A stretch of 64,000 bases of DNA from JAHRAW01 sp963693025 (GTDB lineage Bacteria; Pseudomonadota; Gammaproteobacteria; Arenicellales; Poriferihabitantaceae): assembly GCA_963693025.1 (NCBI GenBank), contig OY843749.1:682001-746000 (forward strand), written 5' to 3'. Of the stretch, positions 8,719-17,090 are shown piece by piece. The position numbers and the translations under genes were made by a program. Within the stretch, counting starts at the first letter, position 1. Every line of letters starts with the position of its first letter. The notes beneath the pieces were generated by a model. The model was given only the letters and a program-made list of their open reading frames with translations. It had not been told where the DNA came from and ran no database searches.

Positions 8719-9441
8719 ATGTCAACGCCTCAACCGCAGGCACAAAACCCCGCGCAAAACGCGAAAACACGCCGAGATTTCACAGTGAATTTAACCGAGC
8801 AATTGAAAGCCAAGCGCATTGAATCGGAAGCCGCCAGGGACAAAATCCAAGTGGAAACAATGCGGCGAGCCACCGAACAACTCCTAAACGAGGGAGTCGG
8901 AAACAATGCGCTGGGAGTCGGCGATACCATACCGCCTTTCGCATTGCCCAACGCGCATGGGCGGCAAATCAAGATAGCCGACCTGCTTGAGCGCGGTCCC
9001 ATCATCCTGACTTTTTACCGGGGTGGCTGGTGCCCTTACTGTAATTTGGAACTCAGAGCCTATCAGAAAAATTTGGCAAAAATAAAATCGCATGGCGCTC
9101 AGGTTGTTGCAGTTTCGCCGGAATTGCCGGATCAATCGCTTTCCAACAAGGAAAAACTTGCGCTGGATTTTCAAGTGCTCAGTGATGTGGGAAACGCGGT
9201 TGCCGACAATTTTGGCCTCGTATTCCAAATGCCGAATAATCTGGCGGAAGTGTATCAACAACTCAACTGCGACATCACCAAGCACAACGGCGACGAAACA
9301 TGGAAACTCCCAGTGCCCGCCACCTATCTGGTGGCGCCCGATCATCGGATTATCTTTTCATATGTTAACGCCGACTACCTGAAACGAGCCGACCCGCAAC
9401 AAGTATTAATGTCGTTGGTTGATTGGAAACTGCATGCATAA
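8719..9441 (+). CDS. Peroxiredoxin-like (AhpC/TSA) redoxin
   Basis: 240 residues with a thioredoxin-fold core: VGDTIPPFALPNAHGR, then FYRGGWCPYCNLELRAY with a CxxC pair (C105, C108) where typical 2-Cys peroxiredoxins have TxxC. This belongs to the peroxiredoxin-like group annotated as AhpC/TSA; a thiol reductase or peroxidase role is inferred. The first 60 residues are a helical extension. A TATAGT (8698-8703) could be its -10 element, but no matching -35 is clear. Cytosolic; no signal peptide. Confidence 0.82.
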   Translation: MSTPQPQAQNPAQNAKTRRDFTVNLTEQLKAKRIESEAARDKIQVETMRRATEQLLNEGVGNNALGVGDTIPPFALPNAHGRQIKIADLLERGPIILTFYRGGWCPYCNLELRAYQKNLAKIKSHGAQVVAVSPELPDQSLSNKEKLALDFQVLSDVGNAVADNFGLVFQMPNNLAEVYQQLNCDITKHNGDETWKLPVPATYLVAPDHRIIFSYVNADYLKRADPQQVLMSLVDWKLHA

Positions 9442-9497
9442 GGCGTTTCTTCTTATGAGGCTGTCATTCTGCGTCATCCAAAAAAACAACCACCACT

Positions 9498-9878
9498 TCG
9501 TCATTCTCGAACGATAGAAAATAGGGAGCCCCACAACTCGTCATTCTCGAACGATAGAAAAATAAGGAGCGCCAGCGACCATATTTTTGTTTGTATCATC
9601 CCTGATACAAACCCTTCGGGCTACGCGAAAATCCGCTCCCGGCGGATTTTTCATCGCCTTCGGGAATCTCCCTAAGGCTAGCGTGGATTTCAACAAAGCC
9701 CGTGCCAATCTTAGGGAGATTCCCGAGGACGCAAGTGTCCGTAAGCCGCCGCTTAAAAAGAAAAAGCGCGGCGACAACGGACACTAACGCTCGAGAATGA
9801 CGAAGTAGTAGTGTCCCGTAAGCCGCCGCTTAAAAGAAAAGGCGCGGCGACAACGGACACTTACGCTCGAGAATGACG
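9498..9878 (-). repeat. Palindromic intergenic repeat, copy 3, with inserted double-hairpin module
   Basis: Reverse-oriented. An extra right end at 9498-9537 precedes a full unit to 9802, and a partial left half (hairpin 1 only) runs to 9878. A 63-bp module (9589-9651) is embedded in the tail: a 10-bp perfect hairpin with arms GTTTGTATCA/TGATACAAAC and a TCCC loop, then a 9-bp hairpin AAAATCCGC/GCGGATTTT resembling a bidirectional terminator. This occupies almost all of the gap between 9441 and dapE. Confidence 0.88.
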
Positions 9879-9901
9879 GCCTTACTTCGGCGTTCACGGG
9901 A

Positions 9902-9907
9902 TATAAT
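9902..9907 (+). promoter_or_regulatory. Candidate -10 element for dapE
   Basis: A perfect TATAAT lies 24 bases after the repeat end and 28 bases before the chosen dapE start at 9936. No good -35 hexamer is visible at 16-18 bp, so support is the single hexamer and its position. Confidence 0.3.
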
Positions 9908-9935
9908 CCCCTGTTGAATGGCCGGGAAAATCGCA

Positions 9936-11066
9936 ATGAAAAACCTTTCCACCACCACTGCCCTCGCGCGGGAACTCATCCGTAAAGAGTCGGTGACGCC
10001 GGTTGATGCGGGTTGTCAGGTGTTGTTGGGGGAGCGTTTGCGGGCGGTTGGGTTTGTTTGTGAACGGATGGATTTTGAGGAGGTTAGCAACCTGTGGGCG
10101 ACTCGCGGGGAGGCGCGGCCGTTGGTGGTTTTTGCCGGGCATACCGATGTGGTGCCGACGGGACCGCCGGCGCAGTGGCGCTTTCCGCCTTTCGCGGGCG
10201 AGATTGCGGACGGTATGTTGCACGGGCGTGGCGCGGCGGATATGAAGGGCAGCATCGCCTGTTTCGTGACCGCGTGCGAGCGCTTTGTCGCGCGCCATCC
10301 GCGGCACCGCGGCGCCATCGGGTTGCTGATTACCAGCGACGAGGAAGGTCCCTCGCGCTGGGGCACGCGCGCGGTGATGAAGACGCTGGCGGAGCGCGAC
10401 CGGCAAATTGATATGTGCGTCGTCGGCGAGCCTTCGAGCGCCGCCGTGCTGGGCGACACCATCAAGGTCGGGCGCCGCGGCACGCTCGGCGCGACCCTGC
10501 GAATCAAGGGCATACAGGGGCACATCGCCTATCCGGCGGACAACCCGATTCACCGCGCCGCGCAAATCATCACCGACTTGCTGGCGGTTGAATGGGACCG
10601 CGGCAACGACAATTTTCAGCCGACCGCGTTTCAGGTGTCCAACATTCACGCCGGCGCCGGCGCCGCCAATGTCATCCCCGGCGAGGCGGAGGTCGCGTTC
10701 AACCTGCGCTATTCGCCGGAGATAACCGAGCGGCAAATCCGGCAACGAGTCGAGGAAACGCTGGCGCGCCACCGTGCCGATTATGAAATTGACTGGGAGG
10801 CGGGGGGTCAGCCGTTCGAGACCATTCGCGGTGAATGGGTCGAGGTCGTCTCGGAGTGCATCGAAGCGGTCACCGGCATCAAACCGGCGCGCTCCACCGC
10901 CGGCGGCACCTCAGACGGTCGCTTCATCTCCCCCGCCGGCGTGCAGGTGGTTGAGTTGGGACCGGTCAATGCGACTATTCATCAAATAGATGAATGTGTT
11001 TCTATTGCTGACCTTGATGAGTTGTCGGTTATTTATGAAAAGGTGTTGGAGAGGGTTTTGGGGTGA
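9936..11066 (+). CDS. dapE: Succinyl-diaminopimelate desuccinylase
   Basis: 376 residues with this start, the normal family length. Hydrolyses N-succinyl-LL-diaminopimelate to LL-DAP in lysine and peptidoglycan-precursor synthesis. M20 di-zinc peptidase motifs are in order: FAGHTDVVPTG, GRGAADMKGS, SDEEGPSRWGT, and the C-terminal STAGGTSDGRF. ATG 9936 (MKNLSTTTALARELI) was chosen over ATG 9918 because the family starts here and 9918 would leave almost no leader behind the TATAAT at 9902. Confidence 0.95.
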   Translation: MKNLSTTTALARELIRKESVTPVDAGCQVLLGERLRAVGFVCERMDFEEVSNLWATRGEARPLVVFAGHTDVVPTGPPAQWRFPPFAGEIADGMLHGRGAADMKGSIACFVTACERFVARHPRHRGAIGLLITSDEEGPSRWGTRAVMKTLAERDRQIDMCVVGEPSSAAVLGDTIKVGRRGTLGATLRIKGIQGHIAYPADNPIHRAAQIITDLLAVEWDRGNDNFQPTAFQVSNIHAGAGAANVIPGEAEVAFNLRYSPEITERQIRQRVEETLARHRADYEIDWEAGGQPFETIRGEWVEVVSECIEAVTGIKPARSTAGGTSDGRFISPAGVQVVELGPVNATIHQIDECVSIADLDELSVIYEKVLERVLG

Positions 11067-11103
11067 TGGGGGTTTAGTTATTATTTCGTCATTCCCTACA
11101 ACT

Positions 11104-11339
11104 CGTCATTCTCGAGCGTTAGTGTCCGTTGCCGCCGCGCTTCTTCTTTTAAGCGGCGGCTTACGGACACTTACGACCTCGGGAATCTCCCTAAGATTGG
11201 CACGGGCTTTGTTGAAGTCCACGGTAGCCTTAGGGGGATTCCCGAAGGTGATGAAAAATATAGTCGCTGTCGCTCCTTATTTTTCTATCATTCGAGAATG
11301 ACGGGTGGTTGGTTATTTTTCGACTGCTCGAGAATGACA
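11104..11339 (+). repeat. Palindromic intergenic repeat, copy 4
   Basis: Full forward unit 11104-11303, both hairpins intact (one G/A change in a hairpin 2 arm), plus a degenerate extra right end to about 11339. It fills most of the gap between dapE and glnS. The remaining 11340-11416 should carry the glnS promoter; a TATACT is seen there without a clear -35. Confidence 0.88.
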
Positions 11340-11416
11340 AGTAATACTACAACCTGCGGTATACTCCCCACCGTTTCCCTACCCACCCGACCCACCACCT
11401 CACCGCCGCCACTCGA

Positions 11417-13111
11417 ATGCCCGACACCGCACCACCCACTTCACCCACCAACTTTATCCGCCAGCAGATTGACGCCGACTTGGCGGCGGGTAAGCATGAT
11501 GTTGTGGTTACGCGCTTTCCGCCTGAGCCGAATGGTTATTTGCATATCGGTCATGCCAAGTCCATTTGGCTAAACTTTGGCATCGCCGATGACTATGGCG
11601 GGCGGTGCACGTTGCGTTTTGATGACACCAATCCGGCGAAAGAGGAAGCCGAGTTTGCCGCCGCGATTGAGGAGGATATTCGCTGGCTGGGGTATCGTTA
11701 CGCGCGCGTCTCTTATGCGTCCGATTACTTCGAGCAGTTGCATGGTTACGCCGTTGAGTTGATTGAAAAGGGGCTGGCGTATGTGGATAGCCAGAGCGCC
11801 GATGACATTCGCGCCAACCGCGGCACGCTGACTTCGCCCGGCGTGGACAGCCGTTATCGCAACCGCAGCGTGGCGGAAAACGCGGCGTTGTTTGACGGGA
11901 TGAAAAACGGCGACTTCGCGGAGGGGGAGATGGTGTTGCGCGCCAAGATTGACATGGCATCAAAGAACATCAACCTGCGCGACCCGGTCATCTACCGCAT
12001 TCGCCACCACCGCCACCACCGCACCGGCGAGCGGTGGTGCATCTATCCGCTGTATGATTTCACCCACGGGCAGAGCGACGCCATCGAGGGCGTGACGCAT
12101 TCGCTGTGCACGCTTGAGTTTGAAGACCACCGACCGTTGTATGATTGGTTTTTGGATAACATCACTTTCCCCGCCGCCGGCACAAGACCGAAGCAGATTG
12201 AATTTTCACGGCTCAACCTGAACTACACCGTGATGAGCAAGCGCATGCTCGCGCAACTGGTTGACAACGGCGATGTCAGCGGCTGGGATGACCCGCGCAT
12301 GCCGACCCTGTGCGGGTTGCGGCGGCGCGGTTTTACGCCCGCGTCCATCCGCCGTTTCATCGGCTTGGTGGGCATCACGCGCAAAACCAACGTGATTGAA
12401 ATGGGCTTGCTGGAAAACTGCGCGCGCGAAGATCTCGACCCGATTGCGCCGCGCGCGATGGCGGTCGTCAACCCCGTCAAACTGGTGATTGAAAACTACC
12501 CGCAAGGCGAAACGGAAAACATCAATGCGCCCAATCATCCGGCAAACGAGCGCATGGGCGCGCGCGCGATGACGTTGTCGCGCGAACTGTATATCGAGCG
12601 CGATGATTTTATGGAAGACCCGCCGAAGAAATTTTTTCGCCTCGCGCCGGGGCGGGAAGTGCGCTTGCGTTACGCGTTCGTGGTGCGCTGCACCGGCGTC
12701 GTCAAAGACGCGCAAGGGCAAGTCGCGGAGTTGCGCTGCGAATACGACCCCGATACGCGCCACGGCGCCAAGCCCGCGGGCGAGGGTCGCAAGGTCGCGG
12801 GCATCATCCACTGGGTCAACGCCGCCGATGCGGTGAGCGCCGAAGTGCGGTTGTATGACCGCTTGTTTTCGCGCGCCAATCCGCTCGCCGACAAGCACGC
12901 GGACTTCCGTGATTTCCTCAACCCGGCGTCGCTGACAACCCACCGGCACGCCCTGCTCGAAGCCTCGCTGGCGGACGCCGACCCGCGCCTTCACTACCAG
13001 TTCGAGCGGCTCGGTTATTTTTGCGCCGACCGCGACAGCCGACCGGAGAAACCGGTGTTCAACCGCATCGTCACGCTGCGCGACAGTTGGGCGAAAATCG
13101 ATAGCCAATAG
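11417..13111 (+). CDS. glnS: Glutaminyl-tRNA synthetase
   Basis: 564 residues, class I aminoacyl-tRNA synthetase. HIGH is at 43-46 (PNGYLHIGHAKS) and the KMSKS equivalent VMSKR is near 272-276. FPPEPNGYLHIGHAKS and the DDTNPAKEE stretch separate GlnRS from GluRS. Charges tRNA-Gln directly. Independent unit flanked by a repeat upstream and sohB 59 bp downstream. Confidence 0.96.
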   Translation: MPDTAPPTSPTNFIRQQIDADLAAGKHDVVVTRFPPEPNGYLHIGHAKSIWLNFGIADDYGGRCTLRFDDTNPAKEEAEFAAAIEEDIRWLGYRYARVSYASDYFEQLHGYAVELIEKGLAYVDSQSADDIRANRGTLTSPGVDSRYRNRSVAENAALFDGMKNGDFAEGEMVLRAKIDMASKNINLRDPVIYRIRHHRHHRTGERWCIYPLYDFTHGQSDAIEGVTHSLCTLEFEDHRPLYDWFLDNITFPAAGTRPKQIEFSRLNLNYTVMSKRMLAQLVDNGDVSGWDDPRMPTLCGLRRRGFTPASIRRFIGLVGITRKTNVIEMGLLENCAREDLDPIAPRAMAVVNPVKLVIENYPQGETENINAPNHPANERMGARAMTLSRELYIERDDFMEDPPKKFFRLAPGREVRLRYAFVVRCTGVVKDAQGQVAELRCEYDPDTRHGAKPAGEGRKVAGIIHWVNAADAVSAEVRLYDRLFSRANPLADKHADFRDFLNPASLTTHRHALLEASLADADPRLHYQFERLGYFCADRDSRPEKPVFNRIVTLRDSWAKIDSQ

Positions 13112-13170
13112 CCAATAGCCGATAGCCGCCGACCCCTCACACTAACCCAATCATCAACCGGAAAAAGAAC

Positions 13171-14259
13171 ATGCAATTTCTCGCCGAATACGGAATGTTT
13201 TTCGCCAAAGCGATTACCATCGTCGCGGCGGTTTTAATCGTCGCCACCGGGCTGGTGGCGCTCACTCAGCGCCATAAAAAAACCGACGAGCAGCGCCTCG
13301 AAGTCACCTGCATCAACAAGCAATACGAGCAGATGGAGCAGGCGTTGTGCGCCGCGTTGTTGTCGCCGCCGCAACTCAAGCAGAAGTTGAAATCGGAAAA
13401 GAAGGCGAACAAAGCCAAAGCGAAGGCCGACAAACTGGCCGCCAAGCAGGCGGCAAAGTCCGGCGACAAAAACGAAGGTGGCGAAGGCGGCGCGGACGGT
13501 GAAGACCGCCGCCGCATCTATGTGCTGGATTTCAACGGAGACATTCGCGCCAGCGCGGTCGCCTCACTGCGCCGCGAAATCAGCGCGGTGTTGACCATGG
13601 CGGGCGGCGGGGATGAAGTCGTGGTTCGGTTGGAGAGCGGCGGCGGCGTGGTGCACGGCTACGGCCTGGCGGCATCCCAACTGCGGCGCATCCGCGACCG
13701 GCAGATTCCGCTGACCATCGCGGTTGATAAAATCGCGGCAAGCGGCGGTTACATGATGGCGTGCGTGGCGGACAAAATCATCGCCGCGCCGTTCGCCTTC
13801 ATCGGCTCCATCGGCGTGCTAATCCAAATCCCCAACCTGCACCGGCTGCTGAAAAAACACGATGTTGAATTTGAGCAAGTGTATTCCGGCGAATACAAAC
13901 GCACCCTGACGATGTTCGGCGAAAACACGCCGAAGGGGCGCAAAAAATTGCAGCGGCAACTGGAAGAGACGCACGACCTGTTCAAGGAGCATGTCAAAAC
14001 CCAGCGTCCCGGACTCAATATCGAAGAAGTCGCCACCGGCGAATACTGGCTCGGCACGCGCGCGCTGGAATTGGGGCTGGTTGACCGGCTGCAAACCAGC
14101 GACGACTACCTGATGGCGGCGCGCCAGGACGCGCAACTGATTGGCGTGCGCTACGAAGAGAAGAAAAAATTCATGGAGCGGTTTGCTTCGTTGATGCGTC
14201 TGCATTGGCTGCGACGGGAAGACCCGGCGGATGGGATGGACCGACCGTTGTTTGTATAA
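13171..14259 (+). CDS. sohB: SohB-type inner membrane serine peptidase
   Basis: 362 residues, close to E. coli SohB. An N-terminal membrane segment (about 9-32) is followed by a lysine/alanine-rich linker (about 70-105) and the SppA/ClpP-like peptidase domain. Catalytic serine in AASGGYMMACVADK (near residue 191) and catalytic lysine in YSGEYKRTLTMFG. The active site is expected on the periplasmic side, degrading signal peptides or misfolded proteins. The linker is longer and more charged than usual. Confidence 0.93.
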   Translation: MQFLAEYGMFFAKAITIVAAVLIVATGLVALTQRHKKTDEQRLEVTCINKQYEQMEQALCAALLSPPQLKQKLKSEKKANKAKAKADKLAAKQAAKSGDKNEGGEGGADGEDRRRIYVLDFNGDIRASAVASLRREISAVLTMAGGGDEVVVRLESGGGVVHGYGLAASQLRRIRDRQIPLTIAVDKIAASGGYMMACVADKIIAAPFAFIGSIGVLIQIPNLHRLLKKHDVEFEQVYSGEYKRTLTMFGENTPKGRKKLQRQLEETHDLFKEHVKTQRPGLNIEEVATGEYWLGTRALELGLVDRLQTSDDYLMAARQDAQLIGVRYEEKKKFMERFASLMRLHWLRREDPADGMDRPLFV

Positions 14260-14291
14260 CGCTTTATTTCGCTGAGCGCGCACGCCGCATT

Positions 14292-14813
14292 ATGATCTAC
14301 GAATTGCCAAACCCGCACCGCGCCCCGCAAATCCACGCCCGCAGTTACATCGCCGCCAGCGCCGACCTCATCGGCTCGGTAATCATCAGCGAAGACGCCA
14401 GCGTCTGGTTCAACACGGTGCTGCGCGGCGACAACGACACCATCCGCATCGGCGCGCGCTCCAACGTGCAGGATGGCTCGGTGCTGCACGTCGACCCGGG
14501 CATGCCGCTCACCGTCGGCAACGACGTAACCATCGGCCACTGCGTCATGTTGCACGGCTGCACCATCGGCGACGCCTGCCTGGTCGGCATCGGCAGCCGC
14601 GTATTAAACAACGCCACAATCGGCAACCACTGCATCATCGGCGCCAACACCCTAATAACCGAACGAAAAACCTTCCCACCCCACTCAATGATAATCGGCT
14701 CCCCCGGCAAGGTGGTACGCGAACTGACCGAAGAAGAAGTAACCAACTTGCCCGAATACGCCGCTCACTATGTGAAAAAGATTGCGTTGTATCGAGGGGT
14801 GAGGGGGGTTTGA
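14292..14813 (+). CDS. Gamma-class carbonic anhydrase-like hexapeptide protein (YrdA/PaaY type)
   Basis: 173 residues forming a left-handed beta-helix of hexapeptide repeats, with the histidines expected for metal binding: one in DGSVLHVD and two in IGHCVMLHGC. Ends with the family's C-terminal helix (LPEYAAHYVKKIALY). YrdA-like proteins bind zinc; carbonic anhydrase activity is not certain in this subgroup. The start at ATG 14292 was preferred to upstream readings that overlap sohB. The gene follows sohB by 32 bp. Confidence 0.9.
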   Translation: MIYELPNPHRAPQIHARSYIAASADLIGSVIISEDASVWFNTVLRGDNDTIRIGARSNVQDGSVLHVDPGMPLTVGNDVTIGHCVMLHGCTIGDACLVGIGSRVLNNATIGNHCIIGANTLITERKTFPPHSMIIGSPGKVVRELTEEEVTNLPEYAAHYVKKIALYRGVRGV

Positions 14814-14848
14814 TTGGGGCAAGGCGTACACCAGGTTTAAAAAACTTC

Positions 14849-14877
14849 TTGACATTCCCACGCTACCCGCTGATAAT
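14849..14877 (+). promoter_or_regulatory. Strong sigma70-type promoter of the small two-gene cassette
   Basis: Consensus -35 TTGACA (14849-14854), a 17-bp spacer, and -10 GATAAT (14872-14877, one mismatch to TATAAT). It lies 35 bases before the start at 14913. This is the best promoter match noticed in the window. Confidence 0.75.
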
Positions 14878-14912
14878 AGCGATAATTCTTCACTACTCAC
14901 ACAGGGAATGAC

Positions 14913-15080
14913 ATGTCGCACAAGCAGGATAAACCTTCTAAAACCGGCGGTGGTTACCACCCCTTTCGTAAAAGGGTCGACAACAGCGATGGGGGCGGCA
15001 CTCGGCCTGGCAAACGCGATGTCAGCAACACACACCCGCCACCGCCACCGCCACCCCGTGACAAAAAACCAGAAAGATAG
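14913..15080 (+). CDS. 55-residue basic, proline-rich small protein
   Basis: Reads MSHKQDKPSKTGGGYHPF to a seven-proline run and a basic tail (RDKKPER); hydrophilic, with no membrane segment. Preceded by CAGGGA five bases before the ATG and by the strong promoter at 14849. Ends 12 bp before the SLATT-like gene. No family recognised. An overlapping 62-codon reading (14908-15096, other frame) has an ATGA overlap with the next gene but a poorly spaced ribosome-binding site; the 55-residue frame is preferred on composition, not proven. Confidence 0.55.
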   Translation: MSHKQDKPSKTGGGYHPFRKRVDNSDGGGTRPGKRDVSNTHPPPPPPPRDKKPER

Positions 15081-15092
15081 TATTCCGCCAGC

Positions 15093-15647
15093 ATGAATTC
15101 CCCTATCGACAACAGCGAGAGATTCCATAACCTGCTGTTTGGTGTGCGTCGCTCAGTGCGCTATCACAATCGGCGGGTGCAATTTTTTGATTGGATTCAC
15201 AAAGTGACAACGTTGATTGTGGTGCTACTCGGCTCGACTACTATCGCTGTCTTCGGTGGCATCATCGCCGCCAACTGGCCGCTTTGGGTGAAACTGTTGC
15301 CGGCGGTCATCGCCAGCGTACTCGCTGCGGTCGAATTGGTCTGGGGTGTGGTGCAAAAAGCCCGCGAGCACGAAAGTCTTATGCGTGACTTCATTGCCCT
15401 TGAGCGGCGCATGGAAGCCCGCCGCGATGAGCCAACACCAAAGTTTCTCACGAAAATAAATAAGCGCCGCTTGGAGATTGAAGCGAATGAGCCGCCGGTC
15501 TTGCGTGTCCTTGACACGCTCTGCCACAACGAACTCATGCGGGCGATGGGCTACGATCAAAGTAAGCAAATCGAAGTCGGCGTTTTCCAGCGCTTGTTTG
15601 CCCACTGTTTCGACTTTCGCCAGCACACTCTGCACGGCCCTACCTGA
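15093..15647 (+). CDS. SLATT-like two-transmembrane protein
   Basis: 184 residues. A short basic N-terminus with RYHNRRVQFFDWIHKVTT leads into two membrane segments (about 33-57 and 65-87), followed by a cytosolic helical part with FIALERRMEARR. This layout resembles SLATT domains (SMODS- and SLOG-associating 2TM), proposed as pore-forming effectors in nucleotide-signal defence systems. No nucleotide cyclase or SLOG sensor is adjacent, so any defence role is inference. Paired with the 55-residue gene behind a strong promoter. Confidence 0.6.
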   Translation: MNSPIDNSERFHNLLFGVRRSVRYHNRRVQFFDWIHKVTTLIVVLLGSTTIAVFGGIIAANWPLWVKLLPAVIASVLAAVELVWGVVQKAREHESLMRDFIALERRMEARRDEPTPKFLTKINKRRLEIEANEPPVLRVLDTLCHNELMRAMGYDQSKQIEVGVFQRLFAHCFDFRQHTLHGPT

Positions 15648-15677
15648 CTTGCTATCCGTGCGTATGGGTTCCCGCTT

Positions 15678-15702
15678 CCCCCGCTAACACACACTGCGGG
15701 GG
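15678..15702 (+). terminator. Possible terminator hairpin after the SLATT-like gene
   Basis: CCCCCGC (15678-15684) and GCGGGGG (15696-15702) form a 7-bp GC stem with an 11-base loop, 30 bases after the stop. There is no T run, so it may instead be a degenerate repeat end. Confidence 0.3.
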
Positions 15703-15722
15703 CATGCTCTGCGGGAATGACG

Positions 15723-15834
15723 GCTTTGTTGGAATTCACGGTAGTCTTAGGGAGATTCCCGAGGTCGTAAGTGTCCGTAAGCCGCCGCAAGAAGAAGCGC
15801 GGCGGCAAACGGACACTAACGCTCGAGAATGACG
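15723..15834 (-). repeat. Palindromic intergenic repeat, copy 5, truncated
   Basis: Reverse-oriented fragment: one arm of hairpin 2, complete hairpin 1 (slightly shortened loop) and the outer end CGAGAATGACG at 15824-15834. The other hairpin 2 arm and the A/T-rich tail are missing. Located between convergent genes. Confidence 0.85.
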
Positions 15835-15862
15835 AGTTGTGGAATGACGAGTGGTTGCCCAA

Positions 15863-17077
15863 CTACCCAAACACTTCCTTCAACAACCCCTGCATCCCCT
15901 TATCGCTCAGCGTTCCGACTTTGATTTTCTCGCAGCGGTTGAAGGTGGCGAAGTGGTTTAGTTCTTGGGTTAGGGCTTCGGCGGCTGAGGTTTGGTGGGA
16001 GGGTTTTGTTAGGGGGGGTTCGGTTATTAGGTTGCGGATTATTAGGGTTTGGGTTTGGCGGTCGGCTTTGCAGTCCATTTTTGCGACCAACTTTCCGTCC
16101 CATAGCAGCGGCAGGCAGAAGTATCCGTGTTTGCGTTTGTTGGCGGGTAGGTAACATTCTATTTGGTAGTCAAAATCAAACAAGTGTCGCATGCGCTCGC
16201 GTTGGATTAGCAGGTTGTCGAATGGCGAGAGGATTTTCAGGCGTTTGCGTGATAGCAGGCGGTCTAGTAGTGCGAGCGTGGTTGGCAGCGCGTAGTAAAG
16301 CCGGTCTTTGACTTGCAGCGGCACGAGTTCGCCGCGCTTTGCCATTTGCACCGCGCAACGTTCTACGATGGCTTTGACGCCGGTTCTGAGGTAGGCGATT
16401 TCCGCCGGGCGACCGAGGCCGTTGGCGCGCAGGAAGCGGGTGATTAGAAAGCGCGCATACTCGGTTTGCGTCGGGGTTTTGGTATCGATTGCGGACGGCA
16501 GCACGCGCTCGGTGAGGTCGTATAGTTTGTTGAATCCCTGGCGGCGCGGAATCATCAGTTTGCCTTCCATAAACAATTGTTCCAGCGCCCGCTTGGCGGG
16601 TCTTGAATCCCACATAGCCGCCTTGACCGCCTTAGCCGACTTAGCGCGCGGCGCCGATTGAAAATCCTGCGCGCGCAACGGACCCTCTGCGGCAATCCGC
16701 TCCAACACTTTTTTCATCATCGCGCGGTCGGGCGCATACCAGTGGCGCTCGCCGCCGGCGATGGCGCGCATGCGCGGCAGGCAGAAGCGGTAGTCTTCCA
16801 TCGGCAGATAGGCGGCGGCGTGCGACCAGTATTCAAAAATGGTTTTCCGCCGCAGCAGTTGTTCCAGATGCGCCGGCTGGTAGCGGCGGTTGCGATTCCA
16901 GAGGGTGTGGTGATGCGCGCGCTCGATGACCGAGATAGTGTCGATTTGAACATAGCCGAGGTGGCGCACCGCCGCCAGCGTCGCCTCCGCCGCGCGCCCC
17001 GCGGGTTTGACCCACGGCAACCACTGGCTCAGCAACACCAGTTTGCGCGCATCAAAGATGGAGAGCGTTGCGGTCAC
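15863..17077 (-). CDS. ycaQ: YcaQ/AlkX-type winged-helix DNA glycosylase
   Basis: 404 residues of the HTH_42/AlkZ-like family, which unhooks DNA interstrand crosslinks and removes bulky alkylated bases. The QxD catalytic motif of the AlkX (YcaQ) branch is seen as QID in LGYVQIDTISVIERAHHHTLW. FEYWSHAAAYLP and SPFDNLLIQRERMRHLFDFDY are also typical. The best start is GTG 17077 (VTATLSIFDARKL), 13 bp after nadE's stop; no good ATG exists, and longer readings run into nadE. Probably the last gene of the tatABC-nadE-ycaQ run. Confidence 0.85.
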   Translation of the reverse strand: MTATLSIFDARKLVLLSQWLPWVKPAGRAAEATLAAVRHLGYVQIDTISVIERAHHHTLWNRNRRYQPAHLEQLLRRKTIFEYWSHAAAYLPMEDYRFCLPRMRAIAGGERHWYAPDRAMMKKVLERIAAEGPLRAQDFQSAPRAKSAKAVKAAMWDSRPAKRALEQLFMEGKLMIPRRQGFNKLYDLTERVLPSAIDTKTPTQTEYARFLITRFLRANGLGRPAEIAYLRTGVKAIVERCAVQMAKRGELVPLQVKDRLYYALPTTLALLDRLLSRKRLKILSPFDNLLIQRERMRHLFDFDYQIECYLPANKRKHGYFCLPLLWDGKLVAKMDCKADRQTQTLIIRNLITEPPLTKPSHQTSAAEALTQELNHFATFNRCEKIKVGTLSDKGMQGLLKEVFG

Positions 17078-17090
17078 CCGGTAAGCGCGA

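Noticed and set aside
8648..8770. Longer N-terminus for ilvD (611 residues)
   Set aside because: The extra 41 residues overlap the divergent gene and lack family similarity; MPTKKSAAVKTGIRP is a normal start.
14908..15096. 62-codon frame overlapping the 55-residue small gene, with an ATGA overlap to the SLATT-like gene
   Set aside because: AGGGA abuts its ATG with no spacing, and its composition is less protein-like; kept as an alternative, not annotated.
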